Below are positions 35,090 to 44,453 of a DNA stretch of 64,000 nucleotides, one piece after another. Each line of letters starts with the position of its first letter. Position 1 is the first letter of the stretch. The notes under the pieces are model-generated. The model made no database searches and had not been told where the DNA came from. It saw nothing but the letters and a program-made list of their open reading frames with translations. Made by a program: the position numbers and the translations under genes. This DNA is from Balneolaceae bacterium (GTDB taxonomy: Bacteria; Bacteroidota; Rhodothermia; Balneolales; Balneolaceae): NCBI GenBank assembly GCA_034521495.1, contig JAXHMK010000009.1, forward strand, positions 248,001 to 312,000. The letters are read 5' to 3'.

Positions 35090-36445
35090 TCAATCTTCAC
35101 TAATAAGCCGCTCAACCAACTCATCCACAAACTCTTCATGTTCCTTTTTCATGAATACACTGCGGAGTACTATGGCGTGATTGGCGTCAATTCTATATTC
35201 CGGGAAATTCTTTGTAAAGATTTCTGAAGGAATTTTAAAGAGGCTCAGATGATATCCTTTCGTGCCCAATTGCATTCCTTTATCAAATACTTCTTGATTA
35301 ATCGTATTCAAAGCACTGATCGATTTTTGATCAGGTTCTTTGAAGTAGGCTACAATATCCAGGTCAGGTTCTTGATAAAGTTTCCAGCCATCCTGGTTTT
35401 CAATTTTTGAGGCAAATTTTTTACCTGATCTGATGGTGGATGAGAGAATGTGTCCAAGTCCTGATCTGGTGAGAGGCAGCAACTCCAGTGTTGCCCAAAA
35501 TGCTGCGGCAGAGGCTCCTGCACGGGAACATTCGAGGCTGATTTCGCCGAGATGGAGATCATCTGAAGTGAAATAGGTGTAGGGTGAATCGTGCTTGAAG
35601 TATTTTCCAACTTCCGCATTTTTGTAGAGAACACTTCCGCATCCATACGGTTGCAGGCCATGTTTATGCGGATCGATTACAATACTGTTGCATTCAGAAA
35701 ACAAGGACCAATGTTTTTTTGAGGGTAACTCATCAGCTATGATTTTAAAAAATCCTCCGTAAGCAGCATCCAGATGCACGCGAATATTGTTGTGTTTGGC
35801 TACTTCTAAAATCTCTTCAAGAGGTTCAACTAAACCAAGTCCTGTGGTTCCCATGGTTACTACAAGGGTGCCGATCCTGTGAGCATTTTTTTGGATAAAA
35901 TTTAGATCGGGCAATCCGCGATGATCAACAGGAATTTTGATGAATTCGCAATTGAGAACCCGGCACATTCGCTGATGGGTGTAGTGTGCGTTCGCAGATG
36001 CAGCAATCGCTTTATCCGGATGAATTTCGCGGGAAATAAACAGAGCTTCGAGATTGGCAATTGTGCCGCCGGAGGTCAGGTGCCCGAGTGAATTGGAATC
36101 ATATCCAACCATAGCTGCCATTTTTTGAATAACCTCTTTTTCCATCGCCGAAGTGGGCGGTCCGCCATCCAGTGCATGATTATTTGGATTGATGGTCATC
36201 GCCAGCGCGTACGAAAGCCATGCAACAGGATGGGGAGGCTTTAGCATCTGCCCGGCATAACCGGGGTGATGAAACGGGTAATTACCTTCAAGCCGCGATG
36301 CGAGTTGATCCGCTATCTGCTGAATCTTGTCAAGCTGGTCGGCACGGGAATCTTCTTCAGAAAAAGAACCATACGATGACCGCCAGCTGTCCAGCTTTTT
36401 TAAAGCGTTTTGCAGGATCGGCAGATATGGTTCAAAATTGTTCAA
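35090..36445 (-). CDS. Pyridoxal-dependent decarboxylase (group II)
   Basis: 451 residues from a TTG start at 36445; an in-frame stop lies upstream and the first internal ATG is past residue 60, so TTG is the likely start. The PLP fold has the cofactor Lys261 in DPHKHGLQPYGCGS, HLDAAYGG (Asp for the pyridine N), SGGTIANLEAL and a conserved HFHHPGYAG-type N-terminus. It belongs with aromatic or glutamate-type group II decarboxylases; substrate choice (for example Tyr, Glu or 2,4-diaminobutyrate) cannot be read here. It starts 6 bp after the DUF3078 stop, so the two are co-transcribed. Confidence 0.85.
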   Translation of the reverse strand: MNNFEPYLPILQNALKKLDSWRSSYGSFSEEDSRADQLDKIQQIADQLASRLEGNYPFHHPGYAGQMLKPPHPVAWLSYALAMTINPNNHALDGGPPTSAMEKEVIQKMAAMVGYDSNSLGHLTSGGTIANLEALFISREIHPDKAIAASANAHYTHQRMCRVLNCEFIKIPVDHRGLPDLNFIQKNAHRIGTLVVTMGTTGLGLVEPLEEILEVAKHNNIRVHLDAAYGGFFKIIADELPSKKHWSLFSECNSIVIDPHKHGLQPYGCGSVLYKNAEVGKYFKHDSPYTYFTSDDLHLGEISLECSRAGASAAAFWATLELLPLTRSGLGHILSSTIRSGKKFASKIENQDGWKLYQEPDLDIVAYFKEPDQKSISALNTINQEVFDKGMQLGTKGYHLSLFKIPSEIFTKNFPEYRIDANHAIVLRSVFMKKEHEEFVDELVERLISED

Positions 36446-36451
36446 ATTGTA

Positions 36452-37327
36452 TTACCGAATTGAGTAAGAGATTCCGAGCGAAAGAACTTGTGCAACCTGG
36501 ATTTCATCAGAGAAGTTGTCATCATATACAAGATCCAGGCTCAGGTTTGTATTGATGTAACTGTTGATCCGGCCAATGATCTTGTTGGAAAAATAGATAT
36601 CTGTACTGCTAACGGCACTGTCAAAACTGGTAAATGTCTGGACGGATGAAGAGAGTTGCATATTTTCCATCAAATCTGTTTCCAGGCTGGCACCAAAATT
36701 TAAACCGGCTTCTGAACGAAACTGATCTCCTTCAGGGAGTCCGTACGTTTCAGATAGGGCTTCATCACTCACGTATGTTTGCTTCAAACCAAGTCCCGCT
36801 TCCACAGAAAAAATATCACTGGGTACCCAGGCCATTCCTATGCTTTGGTTGAAATAGGCCGGCGCCATAAATTTCGAAATGAGTATATCACCACCGTCTT
36901 CAGCTGCACCATAATTAAATCCTTTATCAAACTGCGTTCGGAAGGAGAGGTTGTTATATAATTTTAATTCAGGATTTTCGTCGTTGAGTGTGTAGAGGAA
37001 CCTGTTCAGCAAGTACAACCGATCGGAAATTTTGCGTGTTCCTTCATTCTCAATCTTTGTTTTACCGTACCGGGTGTCAAGCAGAAAACCGTAAGCAAAT
37101 TTCTGATTTTTGTAAAGTGTTGTGATTGTTGAGGTTCCCGTTGCGGCTATATTGTTTGTACCTCCCTGCGACCAGTTGGAGTAGGAAGCCTGGGAACCGT
37201 TCAATCCCAAAACCCATGTTGTTTTTCCGCCCCGAAGAGTGTCGGGCACTGAAATGGTATCCTGAGCAGTTACGGCACTTGTAATTAAAAACGTGAATAG
37301 TGATAAAAGATATAGTGTTCGTTTCAT
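36452..37327 (-). CDS. DUF3078 outer-membrane protein
   Basis: 291 residues. Signal peptide MKRTLYLLSLFTFLITSAVTAQ, then the DUF3078 pattern (WVLGLNGSQASYSNWSQGG, AYGFLLDTRYGKTKIEN, NNLSFRTQFDKGF) and alternating amphipathic strands to the end, consistent with a small outer-membrane barrel. The family is restricted largely to Bacteroidota-type genomes and its function is unknown. It is followed after 6 bp by a PLP decarboxylase and preceded, 18 bp upstream, by a PyrR-like gene on the same strand. Confidence 0.8.
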   Translation of the reverse strand: MKRTLYLLSLFTFLITSAVTAQDTISVPDTLRGGKTTWVLGLNGSQASYSNWSQGGTNNIAATGTSTITTLYKNQKFAYGFLLDTRYGKTKIENEGTRKISDRLYLLNRFLYTLNDENPELKLYNNLSFRTQFDKGFNYGAAEDGGDILISKFMAPAYFNQSIGMAWVPSDIFSVEAGLGLKQTYVSDEALSETYGLPEGDQFRSEAGLNFGASLETDLMENMQLSSSVQTFTSFDSAVSSTDIYFSNKIIGRINSYINTNLSLDLVYDDNFSDEIQVAQVLSLGISYSIR

Positions 37328-37345
37328 TTAATGCTAAAAGAAATT

Positions 37346-37828
37346 TTACTTTTCAATCAGTACAACTTTGTGGGGTAAACCGTTTTTAAGACGGAGTTCT
37401 ACCTGTTCGTTGAGTTTAGTGGGTGCGTCTAAACCAACAATACCAGCATGAACAGGGTATTTTCTATGTCCGCGGTCTACCAACACCACAACAAAAATCT
37501 TTTCGAAGGCAGAAAGTTCCTTCACCTTTCGGATAGATCTGAACATGGTACCGCCGCTGAAAATAACGTCATCAATCATAAAGAGAGCACAGTTTTGAAC
37601 CCTGTCTGAATCAAACTCAATGATAGATTCATCTTCGGAATTGAGCTGCTTAAGCGTTATATCATCACCGGTCGCCTCTTCCAGGTTGCTCTTAATCTCT
37701 TTGGCAAGACTGAATCCTCGTTCATTTAGCCCAACCAAGGCAATTTGTTGATTTTTGGCCTCCTCAAGAATCTGGTAAGAGATCCGTTTGATGGTACGTC
37801 GAATTCGTTTTTCTTTAAGAAGAATCAT
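37346..37828 (-). CDS. PyrR-like phosphoribosyltransferase-fold protein
   Basis: 160 residues. The PRPP loop is present in modified form: FMIDDVIFSGGTMFRSI (83-99), and a flanking DRGHRKYPVHAGIVG resembles PyrR/uracil phosphoribosyltransferase proteins (DRGHRELPI). PyrR regulates pyrimidine operons by RNA binding in Firmicutes; in Bacteroidota such homologues are mostly unassigned. No pyr operon is adjacent, but pyrF lies 9 kb away. It starts a minus-strand cluster (this, DUF3078, decarboxylase), divergent from the gene at 37944. Confidence 0.75.
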   Translation of the reverse strand: MILLKEKRIRRTIKRISYQILEEAKNQQIALVGLNERGFSLAKEIKSNLEEATGDDITLKQLNSEDESIIEFDSDRVQNCALFMIDDVIFSGGTMFRSIRKVKELSAFEKIFVVVLVDRGHRKYPVHAGIVGLDAPTKLNEQVELRLKNGLPHKVVLIEK

Positions 37829-37943
37829 AACTTTTAGAAATCTTTTTATAATTCATTAAAATTATTCAATTTATTAAGGGAATAAAACAGAAACATTTTG
37901 AGAGCGTTATCAAATCAAAAGAATTAAATCATGAGGTGTAACT

Positions 37944-38225
37944 ATGAAGATTGCAAAACAAGTCATTCTGTTCAGTAGTGGATTTGCAGGAGGTTTTCTC
38001 GCAGGGCATATAGTATCTACCTATCAAAGAACCGACCAGTTCCGCGAACAGAGAAAGCGGGTGGAATTGGCAATGTCGAGGTTTAGCCGGGTTCTGAAAG
38101 AGAGCCAGGAACGGCTCAACGAAGTTAACAGGCGTCTTAAAAGAGAGCTCAGAAATCCCGTTCCCGATCTATACCAGGCCACCGAGACGATACCTCTCGA
38201 TGAAAATGAACTGATTTATGACTAA
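37944..38225 (+). CDS. Small membrane-anchored coiled-coil protein (YtxH-like)
   Basis: 93 residues. One N-terminal helix (about 7-26: VILFSSGFAGGFLAGHIV) with glycine spacing as in YtxH proteins, followed by a charged helix (REQRKRVELAMSRFSRVLKESQERLNEV) likely to form a coiled coil. Its stop overlaps the next start by 8 bp, so it is coupled to the DUF2851 gene. The function is not known. The 115-bp gap upstream to the divergent PyrR-like gene probably holds both promoters. Confidence 0.55.
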   Translation: MKIAKQVILFSSGFAGGFLAGHIVSTYQRTDQFREQRKRVELAMSRFSRVLKESQERLNEVNRRLKRELRNPVPDLYQATETIPLDENELIYD

Positions 38226-39387
38226 TCGGCGCCCATACCGGGAGGAGCTTTACCAGTGGATTTGGCACGAGGTTGAATTCAGTTGTACAAATTTAAAAAC
38301 AACCGATGGTAAACCGTTAAAGATTGTAGATACCGGATCAGTGAATCATGGAGCCGGCCCCGATTTTTTGGGGGCTCATATAAAAGTTGGACGGCGGGAT
38401 TGGTATGGCAGTGTTGAGATTCATAATAAACCAAAAGAATGGTACCGGCATGGCCACCATGAGGATGAAGAGTTCAACAGTGTGATTCTGCATGTAGTAT
38501 TTGAAGATGATAGTTCCGGGAAGATAATAACTGAAGATGGTCACGAGCCGTTTACATTAGTATTAAAACCCTATCTCACTAAAAATATTTACCAGCTGCT
38601 CGAGAGAAAACAACGAAGTGGAATTGCTTGCTCCGGAAATGTTTCATTTATCAACCAGCAGGCTTTTCAGAAACAGGTGGAGAAGGCTCATCGGGAGTAT
38701 TTGGAATATAAAGTGGAGGAGTTGCTGGCATTTTATGATCCATCACTCCCCATCTCAACGGCTTGGCAGCAATGCCTGATTGCAGGTGTCTATCAAACGT
38801 TGGGAATACCATCCAACAAATCCCAAATGAAAAAACTCGCTCAGGATCTGTTTGATAAATCTATGCTCTCTCAGGATTCTGCAGAGTTTTCAAAACAGGT
38901 CACCCGGTTTGCCTTCCATTCTGATAAAAAATTTAATTGGAAACAGAATGGAATGAGGCCCGCCAGTCGGCCGAAGCCCAGAATCAAACAAGCGGCGGCC
39001 ATTCACTTTTCAATTCAACAAATTCCATTTCAAACCTTTTTTAAAAATGAATTGGAAGCAACCTGGAATCAGATTTTGGAAGGGGTTGATTCGGCCTGTC
39101 GGCCCGGGAAATCACGCCTTCGTCTAATCAAACAGATTGTTTTTTTGCCGGCAATCTATTTTTTGGGAGATCTGCTGCAATCCAACCGGTTGAAACAATC
39201 TGCTTTCGATGCATGGTTAGTGCCCAACCACCATGTGCCGCCAGAGATGAAAGCTCCATTCAAAAAAGCCGGTTTTACTGTAAACCATTCAACGAATATC
39301 ATCGGGCTGGCACACCAATACAAAAGATATTGCCAAAAAAAGAATTGCCACCGGTGCGAAGTGTTTAAAAAAGCAATTCGTTCTTGA
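38218..39387 (+). CDS. DUF2851 family protein
   Basis: 389 residues, no signal or membrane helix. It fits DUF2851: REELYQWIWHEVEFS, GSVNHGAGPDFLGAHIKVGRRDWYGSVEIHNKPKEWYRHGHHED, FNSVILHVVFEDD, with conserved Asp/Glu/His residues typical of an endonuclease-like core. The C-terminus has CQKKNCHRCEVFK, three Cys and a His that could bind zinc. Function unknown. It overlaps the upstream small membrane protein by 8 bp and ends 48 bp before tRNA-Gln. Confidence 0.78.
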   Translation: MTNRRPYREELYQWIWHEVEFSCTNLKTTDGKPLKIVDTGSVNHGAGPDFLGAHIKVGRRDWYGSVEIHNKPKEWYRHGHHEDEEFNSVILHVVFEDDSSGKIITEDGHEPFTLVLKPYLTKNIYQLLERKQRSGIACSGNVSFINQQAFQKQVEKAHREYLEYKVEELLAFYDPSLPISTAWQQCLIAGVYQTLGIPSNKSQMKKLAQDLFDKSMLSQDSAEFSKQVTRFAFHSDKKFNWKQNGMRPASRPKPRIKQAAAIHFSIQQIPFQTFFKNELEATWNQILEGVDSACRPGKSRLRLIKQIVFLPAIYFLGDLLQSNRLKQSAFDAWLVPNHHVPPEMKAPFKKAGFTVNHSTNIIGLAHQYKRYCQKKNCHRCEVFKKAIRS

Positions 39388-39414
39388 TTGATATTTTTCA
39401 TCTCTATATCTTTG
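39384..39414 (+). promoter_or_regulatory. Bacteroidota-type promoter of tRNA-Gln
   Basis: TTG (39384-39386) and TATCTTTG (39407-39414) are 20 bp apart, fitting TTTG-N19/20-TAnnTTTG. The tRNA begins 21 bp downstream. The promoter overlaps the last codon of the DUF2851 gene. Confidence 0.62.
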
Positions 39415-39434
39415 GTGTCTGTCGATAATGCGAT

Positions 39435-39505
39435 TGCCCGGTCGTCTAATGGCAGGACACCTGGTTTTGGTCCAGGCAGTGGGGGTTCGAATCCTCCCCG
39501 GGCAA
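39435..39505 (+). tRNA. tRNA-Gln (UUG)
   Basis: 71 nt. Acceptor stem TGCCCGG pairs with CCGGGCA plus discriminator A. The anticodon stem is CCTGG/CCAGG around loop TTTTGGT, giving anticodon TTG (Gln). D-arm has TCTAATGGCAGGA and the T-arm GGGGGTTCGAATCCTCCCC. CCA is not encoded. It sits 13 bp upstream of prs, so tRNA and prs-rplY-pth may share transcripts. Confidence 0.95.
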
Positions 39506-39518
39506 CTCAAACAAAAGG

Positions 39519-40505
39519 ATGCCGGGTGGTACTCCTTTTTTCTTTTATAAGAACCATGACAAAACCGTTTTCTTGGATACACCATTAGCCATATTTGCAG
39601 GGAGAAGCAACCTGGCACTTTCCCGTGCTATTGCTGAAAATTATGGCACAGATTTGGGAGAGGTAACCATAAAATCCTTTTCTGATGGCGAACTCTATGT
39701 GAAGTATGAACAGAGTATTCGCGGTGAGGATGTTTTTGTGATCCAATCCACACCGCCTCCCGGTGATAATATTATTGAATTACTGTTACTGTTGGATGCC
39801 GCCAAACGTGCCTCGGTTAAACGGGTTACAGCGGTAATACCTTACTTTGGGTATGCCCGGCAGGATCGGAAAGATCAGCCGCGGGTATCTATCGCCTCGA
39901 AGTTGATGGCAAATGTACTTGTGGAAGCGGGTGCCGACCGAATTCTGACGATGGATTTGCATGCATCACAGATTCAGGGGTTTTTTGATATCCCGTTGGA
40001 TCACTTGTATGCAAGCCGGATTTTTATTGATTATTTTTCAAAAAATCCGATCGACAATTTGGTGGTTGTGGCACCGGATGTTGGAAGTTTGAAAATGTCT
40101 CGTGCCTATTCAAAAAAACTGGGATCGAGCCTTGCTTTTATAGACAAGAGGCGTCCCAAGCAGAATGTAGCCGAAGTGATGAATATTATTGGTGAAGTGA
40201 GCGGCAAGAATGTGTTAATTGTAGATGATTTGATTGATACTGCCGGAACCATCACCAATGCGGCAGTTGCGTTGAAAGAGCGCGGTGCGTTGAGTGTTAT
40301 GGCAACATCAACACACCCGATTTTATCCGGGCCGGCGTACCAGCGAATAGAAGATTCTCCAATTGATGAGCTATTGGTAACAGATACGGTTCCGCTTCGA
40401 AAACCATCAGATAAAATTAAAGTTTTAAGCGTAGCCGGTATTTTTGCGGAAGCTATTGAGCGTATCCATACTAACGACACGATAAGTGCACTTTTTGATG
40501 ATTAA
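39519..40505 (+). CDS. prs: Ribose-phosphate pyrophosphokinase
   Basis: Family members start just before IFAGRSN; here ATG 39519 adds about 25 residues (328 total), while a TTG at 39573 would give the standard 310. Motifs: FAGRSNLALSRAIA, SFSDGELYVKY, VIPYFGYARQDRKDQPR (ATP loop), DLHASQIQGFFDIP, VVAPDVGSLKMSRAYSK and the PRPP loop IVDDLIDTAGT. It makes PRPP for nucleotides, His and Trp. Ordering tRNA-Gln-prs-rplY-pth is common in bacteria. The gene has 17 bp to rplY. Confidence 0.94.
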   Translation: MPGGTPFFFYKNHDKTVFLDTPLAIFAGRSNLALSRAIAENYGTDLGEVTIKSFSDGELYVKYEQSIRGEDVFVIQSTPPPGDNIIELLLLLDAAKRASVKRVTAVIPYFGYARQDRKDQPRVSIASKLMANVLVEAGADRILTMDLHASQIQGFFDIPLDHLYASRIFIDYFSKNPIDNLVVVAPDVGSLKMSRAYSKKLGSSLAFIDKRRPKQNVAEVMNIIGEVSGKNVLIVDDLIDTAGTITNAAVALKERGALSVMATSTHPILSGPAYQRIEDSPIDELLVTDTVPLRKPSDKIKVLSVAGIFAEAIERIHTNDTISALFDD

Positions 40506-40522
40506 TCGATAACTGAAAAACA

Positions 40523-41230
40523 ATGAATCAACCAGAATTATACGAACTCGAAGGTGAAAAAAGAGAGCTGGGAAGTAAAGTCTCCGAGTCTCTTCGAGAA
40601 AATTTGAGAATACCTGCGGTTCTATACGGACCCAAAGTTGAAGAGAATGTTCACTTTTCCATTAGTGAAGTTGACCTTGAGAAAATACTGTCGGTGAGCC
40701 AAACCAAATTGCAGACTCTCACGGTGGATGGAGAAGAGTATAAAACTCTCTTAAAAAATGTTGAATTTGATCCCGTTACAGACCGTGCATTGCACGCCGA
40801 TTTCTATGTGCTGGATGATGAAACACCTGTAAAACTGAACGTTCCTGTTCGCTTGAATGGTATTGCGATTGGGGTTCGGGACGGCGGTGGCCGTGTGTTC
40901 CAGCCAATGAGAATTGTTCGAATTAAAGTATTGCCGGATATGATTCCCGCAATGTTTGAACTCGATATCACCGATCTGGAAATTGGCGATTCTCTTCATG
41001 TAAGCGAATTGGATATGGAAGGAATTGATCCGCTGGATGATCCGAGACGAACAATTGTAACAATTGCGCCTCCAAAATCCGAGTCATTGTTTACTACCTC
41101 ACTTGTTTCAGAAGAAGAAGAGCTGGAAGAAGGCGAAGAACTGGAAGAAGGCGAAGAGCTTGCTGAAGGTGAAGAAGAAGTAGAAGGCGAAGGCGAGGCC
41201 GGCGAAGAGAGCGAAGGCAAAGAAGAATAA
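40523..41230 (+). CDS. rplY: 50S ribosomal protein L25/Ctc
   Basis: 235 residues; the L25 long (Ctc) form. N-terminal RNA-binding domain (GEKRELGSKVSESLRENLRIPAVLYGP; FDPVTDRALHADFYVLD) binds 5S rRNA, followed by the C-terminal domain (PVRLNGIAIGVRDGGG...VLPDMIPAMFELDITDLEIGDSLHVSEL). A Glu-rich tail (about 193-235) contains repeated GEELEE units. It is between prs and pth as in many genomes, and Ctc may be stress-induced. Confidence 0.93.
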   Translation: MNQPELYELEGEKRELGSKVSESLRENLRIPAVLYGPKVEENVHFSISEVDLEKILSVSQTKLQTLTVDGEEYKTLLKNVEFDPVTDRALHADFYVLDDETPVKLNVPVRLNGIAIGVRDGGGRVFQPMRIVRIKVLPDMIPAMFELDITDLEIGDSLHVSELDMEGIDPLDDPRRTIVTIAPPKSESLFTTSLVSEEEELEEGEELEEGEELAEGEEEVEGEGEAGEESEGKEE

Positions 41231-41250
41231 ATGAAGCGGTTTAGCTGTTT

Positions 41251-41808
41251 ATGGCACTGATTGTTGGCCTGGGAAATCCCGGACAGGAATACAAAGGTAC
41301 GCGCCATAATGTAGGCTTTGAACTGATTGACAAACTTTCTGAGAAACTGACCATTACTCTTAAACAGGGTAATGGTCTTTTCTTTTTGGGCGAGGGGCAA
41401 TTTAAGGGACAAAAAGTAACCCTTCTGAAACCAACCACATATATGAATCATAGCGGGAAAGCTGTATCTAAAGCTATTGCAGTTACCGGATATTCTCCTG
41501 CAGATTGTATGGTTTGCTATGATGATATCCATTTGGAAGCGGGAAGAATAAAACTAAAACCCTCCGGGAGTGCAGGCGGCCACAATGGAATGAAAGATAT
41601 TATTGAACGACTGCAATCACGAGATTTTCCGCGCCTGAGAATTGGGATTGGCAATGATTTTAATCGCGGGAGACAATCCGATTATGTATTGTCTCCATTC
41701 TCATCATCGCAGAGAAAATTGATAGATGAATCATTGGAGGTTGCTTCCGATGCAATTTTAATGTTTCTTCGTGGTGGTATTGAACAAGCAATGAACGAAT
41801 ATAACTGA
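41251..41808 (+). CDS. pth: Peptidyl-tRNA hydrolase
   Basis: 185 residues. ALIVGLGNPGQEYKGTRHNVGFELID holds the catalytic His (in TRHN) and substrate-binding Asn; LLKPTTYMNHSGKAV and CYDDIHLEAGRIKLKPSGSAGGHNGMKDI complete the active site, with Asp in YDDIHLEAG. It frees tRNA from peptides dropped from the ribosome. It lies 20 bp after rplY. Confidence 0.95.
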   Translation: MALIVGLGNPGQEYKGTRHNVGFELIDKLSEKLTITLKQGNGLFFLGEGQFKGQKVTLLKPTTYMNHSGKAVSKAIAVTGYSPADCMVCYDDIHLEAGRIKLKPSGSAGGHNGMKDIIERLQSRDFPRLRIGIGNDFNRGRQSDYVLSPFSSSQRKLIDESLEVASDAILMFLRGGIEQAMNEYN

Positions 41809-41851
41809 ATTTTCATAACAGAGATCGCTAACTATAATCCAAACGAATAAC

Positions 41852-44038
41852 ATGGTTAATTCAATAATATATCTAATTCCGGTGGCGGGGGTTCTTGCAC
41901 TTTTGTACACCTTTTTCAAGACCTCCTGGGTATCAAAACAGGAAGTGGGAACCGAAAGAATGGAGAGAATCAGTAAAAGTATTTCAGCGGGGGCAATGGC
42001 ATTCCTCAAAGCTGAATACAAGGTCTTATCGATCTTCGTATTGGTTGTCGCTTTGTTACTTGCATTTAGTGCAAACCCAGTAATATCAAGTTGGATGATA
42101 TCCATTTCATTTATTATTGGGGCACTTTGCTCCGGACTTGCCGGATTTATTGGTATGAAAGTAGCAACAAAAGCAAATGTTCGAACAACTCAAGCGGCAC
42201 GTACCAGCCTTGGCAAAGGACTTGAAGTAGCCTTTGCCGGTGGATCCGTAATGGGGCTCGGGGTTGTAGGGCTCGGAGTACTTGGATTGAGTTTACTTTT
42301 CATATTGTTTAGTCAGCTTTTTGGTCTTGAAGGTGCCGATGCCGTTAACAAAGTGCTGGCTGTTGTAACAGGATTCTCATTTGGAGCATCATCTATTGCT
42401 TTATTTGCTCGTGTTGGAGGTGGAATTTATACAAAAGCCGCCGATGTGGGTGCCGACCTTGTTGGTAAAGTTGAAGCTGGAATTCCCGAAGATCACCCTT
42501 TAAACCCAGCAACCATTGCGGATAATGTAGGTGATAACGTTGGTGACGTGGCCGGTATGGGGGCCGACCTTTTTGAATCGTATGTTGGATCCATCATTAG
42601 TACAATGGTTCTCGGGGCTGCATTTATGGCCATTCCGGGATGGAGTGATAACTTCAACGGCTTGTCCGCCGTTCTTCTGCCGTTGGTACTGGCCGGAACA
42701 GGTATTCTAACATCCATCATGGGGACGTTTTTTGTGCGTGTGAAGGAAGGTGGAAATCCTCAGAAAGCATTGAATATTGGTGAGTTTTCTTCAGCTTTTG
42801 TGATGCTTATTGCTTCCTTTTTCCTCATTCAATGGATGCTTCCTGCCGAGTGGACGTTCAATGGTCAAACTCTCACATCAATGGGTGTTTTTTGGGCCAC
42901 AATTTTTGGATTAGCAGCTGGTCTGTTAATCGGTTTGGTAACGGAGCACTACACAGGTACAGGTACAAAACCCGTTTGGTCAATCGTTAAGCAATCTGTA
43001 ACCGGATCGGCTACAAATATTATCGCCGGTGTGGGGGTTGGTATGATCTCAACGGCCATTCCCATCATTATAATTGCAGCGGCGATTATTGGGGCGTATC
43101 ATTTTGCAGGATTATACGGTATTGCGATTGCAGCTGTAGGTATGCTTGCTAATACGGGAATTCAGTTAGCAGTGGATGCTTACGGACCGATTTCTGATAA
43201 CGCTGGTGGAATTGCAGAAATGTCTGAACTACCCGGTGAAGTTCGTGAACGGACAGATAAGTTGGATGCGGTAGGAAACACAACCGCAGCGATTGGAAAA
43301 GGATTTGCCATTGGTTCTGCAGCATTAACAGCACTTGCTCTTTTTGCTGCCTTCATTACAGCTTATGAAACGGTGAACCCCGGTGTTACGGTTGCAATCA
43401 ATATTACAAGTCCTTTTGTGATGGCCTCGCTTTTTGTTGGGGCGATGCTTCCGTTTCTATTCTCAGCACTTTCTATGAATGCGGTTGGGCGAGCAGCCAT
43501 GAGTATGATTGAAGAAGTGCGGCGGCAATTTAAGGATATACCCGAGCTGACAAAAGCACTCGCTGCGATGAACAGAAATGAGGGTAAAAAACTGGAAGAT
43601 TGGTCTGATGAAGACAGAAAAACATTTGAAGCAGCTGATGGAAAAGCAGAGTACGAGAAATGTGTGGCGATCTCTACACAGGCGTCCATTCGTGAAATGG
43701 TTGTACCCGGGCTTCTGGCTGTGATTGTACCGGTACTGTTTGGTTTCATCGGTGGACCTGAAATGCTTGGCGGTCTTCTTGCAGGTGTTACTTCTGCGGG
43801 TGTGTTAATGGCCCTGTTTCAATCGAATGCCGGCGGTGCCTGGGATAACGCCAAGAAGATGATTGAAGAGGGCGTAAACATTGATGGGATTGAATATGGA
43901 AAAGGCTCAGAACCACACAAAGCAAGCGTTGTTGGTGATACCGTTGGTGATCCTTTCAAAGATACATCTGGTCCTTCTCTCAATATTTTAATTAAGTTAA
44001 TGTCTGTTGTTGCACTTGTAATCGCTACGATGATCTAA
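41852..44038 (+). CDS. hppA: Membrane-bound pyrophosphatase (ion-pumping)
   Basis: 728 residues, about 16 membrane helices. PPi-binding motifs: [26 protein letters not shown] (about 190-215), [23 protein letters not shown], and a C-terminal [31 protein letters not shown]. It hydrolyses pyrophosphate and pumps H+ and/or Na+. The helix with [24 protein letters not shown] carries Ala where K+-independent enzymes carry Lys, so it is probably K+-dependent. It starts 43 bp after pth. A terminator follows the stop. Confidence 0.93.
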   Translation: MVNSIIYLIPVAGVLALLYTFFKTSWVSKQEVGTERMERISKSISAGAMAFLKAEYKVLSIFVLVVALLLAFSANPVISSWMISISFIIGALCSGLAGFIGMKVATKANVRTTQAARTSLGKGLEVAFAGGSVMGLGVVGLGVLGLSLLFILFSQLFGLEGADAVNKVLAVVTGFSFGASSIALFARVGGGIYTKAADVGADLVGKVEAGIPEDHPLNPATIADNVGDNVGDVAGMGADLFESYVGSIISTMVLGAAFMAIPGWSDNFNGLSAVLLPLVLAGTGILTSIMGTFFVRVKEGGNPQKALNIGEFSSAFVMLIASFFLIQWMLPAEWTFNGQTLTSMGVFWATIFGLAAGLLIGLVTEHYTGTGTKPVWSIVKQSVTGSATNIIAGVGVGMISTAIPIIIIAAAIIGAYHFAGLYGIAIAAVGMLANTGIQLAVDAYGPISDNAGGIAEMSELPGEVRERTDKLDAVGNTTAAIGKGFAIGSAALTALALFAAFITAYETVNPGVTVAINITSPFVMASLFVGAMLPFLFSALSMNAVGRAAMSMIEEVRRQFKDIPELTKALAAMNRNEGKKLEDWSDEDRKTFEAADGKAEYEKCVAISTQASIREMVVPGLLAVIVPVLFGFIGGPEMLGGLLAGVTSAGVLMALFQSNAGGAWDNAKKMIEEGVNIDGIEYGKGSEPHKASVVGDTVGDPFKDTSGPSLNILIKLMSVVALVIATMI

Positions 44039-44063
44039 TCAACAGATCTATCTAAAATTTTAA

Positions 44064-44096
44064 AGCCCTGCAGTATCATTACTGTGGGGTTTTTTT
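44064..44096 (+). terminator. Rho-independent terminator after hppA
   Basis: Stem AGCCC.GCAGTA / TACTGT.GGGGT with a TCAT loop and a run of seven T. It lies about 25 bp after the hppA stop, probably ending the prs-rplY-pth-hppA transcript. Confidence 0.85.
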
Positions 44097-44123
44097 GTTT
44101 GAAGAAAATCTCCATTAGACTCG

Positions 44124-44145
44124 TTCCGAAGGTCCCCCTTCGGAA
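44124..44145. repeat. Small hairpin TTCCGAAG...CTTCGGAA
   Basis: An 8-bp inverted pair TTCCGAAG (44124-44131) and CTTCGGAA (44138-44145). A second small hairpin GAAGC-TTT-GCTTC follows at about 44155. A CTTCGG string also occurs at 51965, within another hairpin region. Confidence 0.5.
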
Positions 44146-44270
44146 TGTCTCTTTGAAGCTTTGCTTCTATTTAAAAAAAGAGCGGATTAAAGTTAATTGG
44201 AAGGGGAGCTTCCGGATGGCGTTTCAAAGCAGAGTACCTGTTTAGCGACTTGTCGCCTCGGAGTGGTAAG

Positions 44271-44453
44271 GAAATCCCTTCTTGAGAGGGGACAGGTGTA
44301 GACAAAATGGTGAAGCCAGATTTGACAAACCAGGGGTGTGTCGAGGGAGTATGGTATTGGCTACACATTTAAATGGAAGCAAGCAACCTGTGGAACACAC
44401 CCCTGATTCAATCGCTGAACGCGATTCAATCTGTCCCCTCTCAAGAGGGGATT
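44271..44453. repeat. 183-bp nested inverted-repeat element
   Basis: Outer arms are AATCCCTTCTTGAGAGGGG.. (44273-44295) and its complement (44431-44453), 22 of 23 bases pairing; each arm is itself a hairpin CCCCTC-TTGA-GAGGGG-like. Inner arms CAGGGGTGTGT (44331-44341) and ACACACCCCTG (44395-44405) pair perfectly. A third small hairpin ATCGC-TGAAC-GCGAT lies at 44411. The 620-bp gap between hppA and the next gene has no gene; its right 200 bp is A/T-rich and probably holds the next promoter. Confidence 0.7.

Noticed and set aside
41110-41227. Repetitive DNA at the end of rplY, possible tandem repeat locus
   Set aside because: It encodes the acidic GEELEE tail of Ctc/L25; ordinary coding repeat, not a separate element.
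40996-41532. Ser/Pro-rich open frame on the minus strand across rplY and pth
   Set aside because: It is produced by the Glu-rich tail repeat of rplY read on the opposite strand.
44271-44453. Possible insertion sequence
   Set aside because: It has inverted arms but no transposase frame and is only about 183 bp; kept as a repeat element instead.
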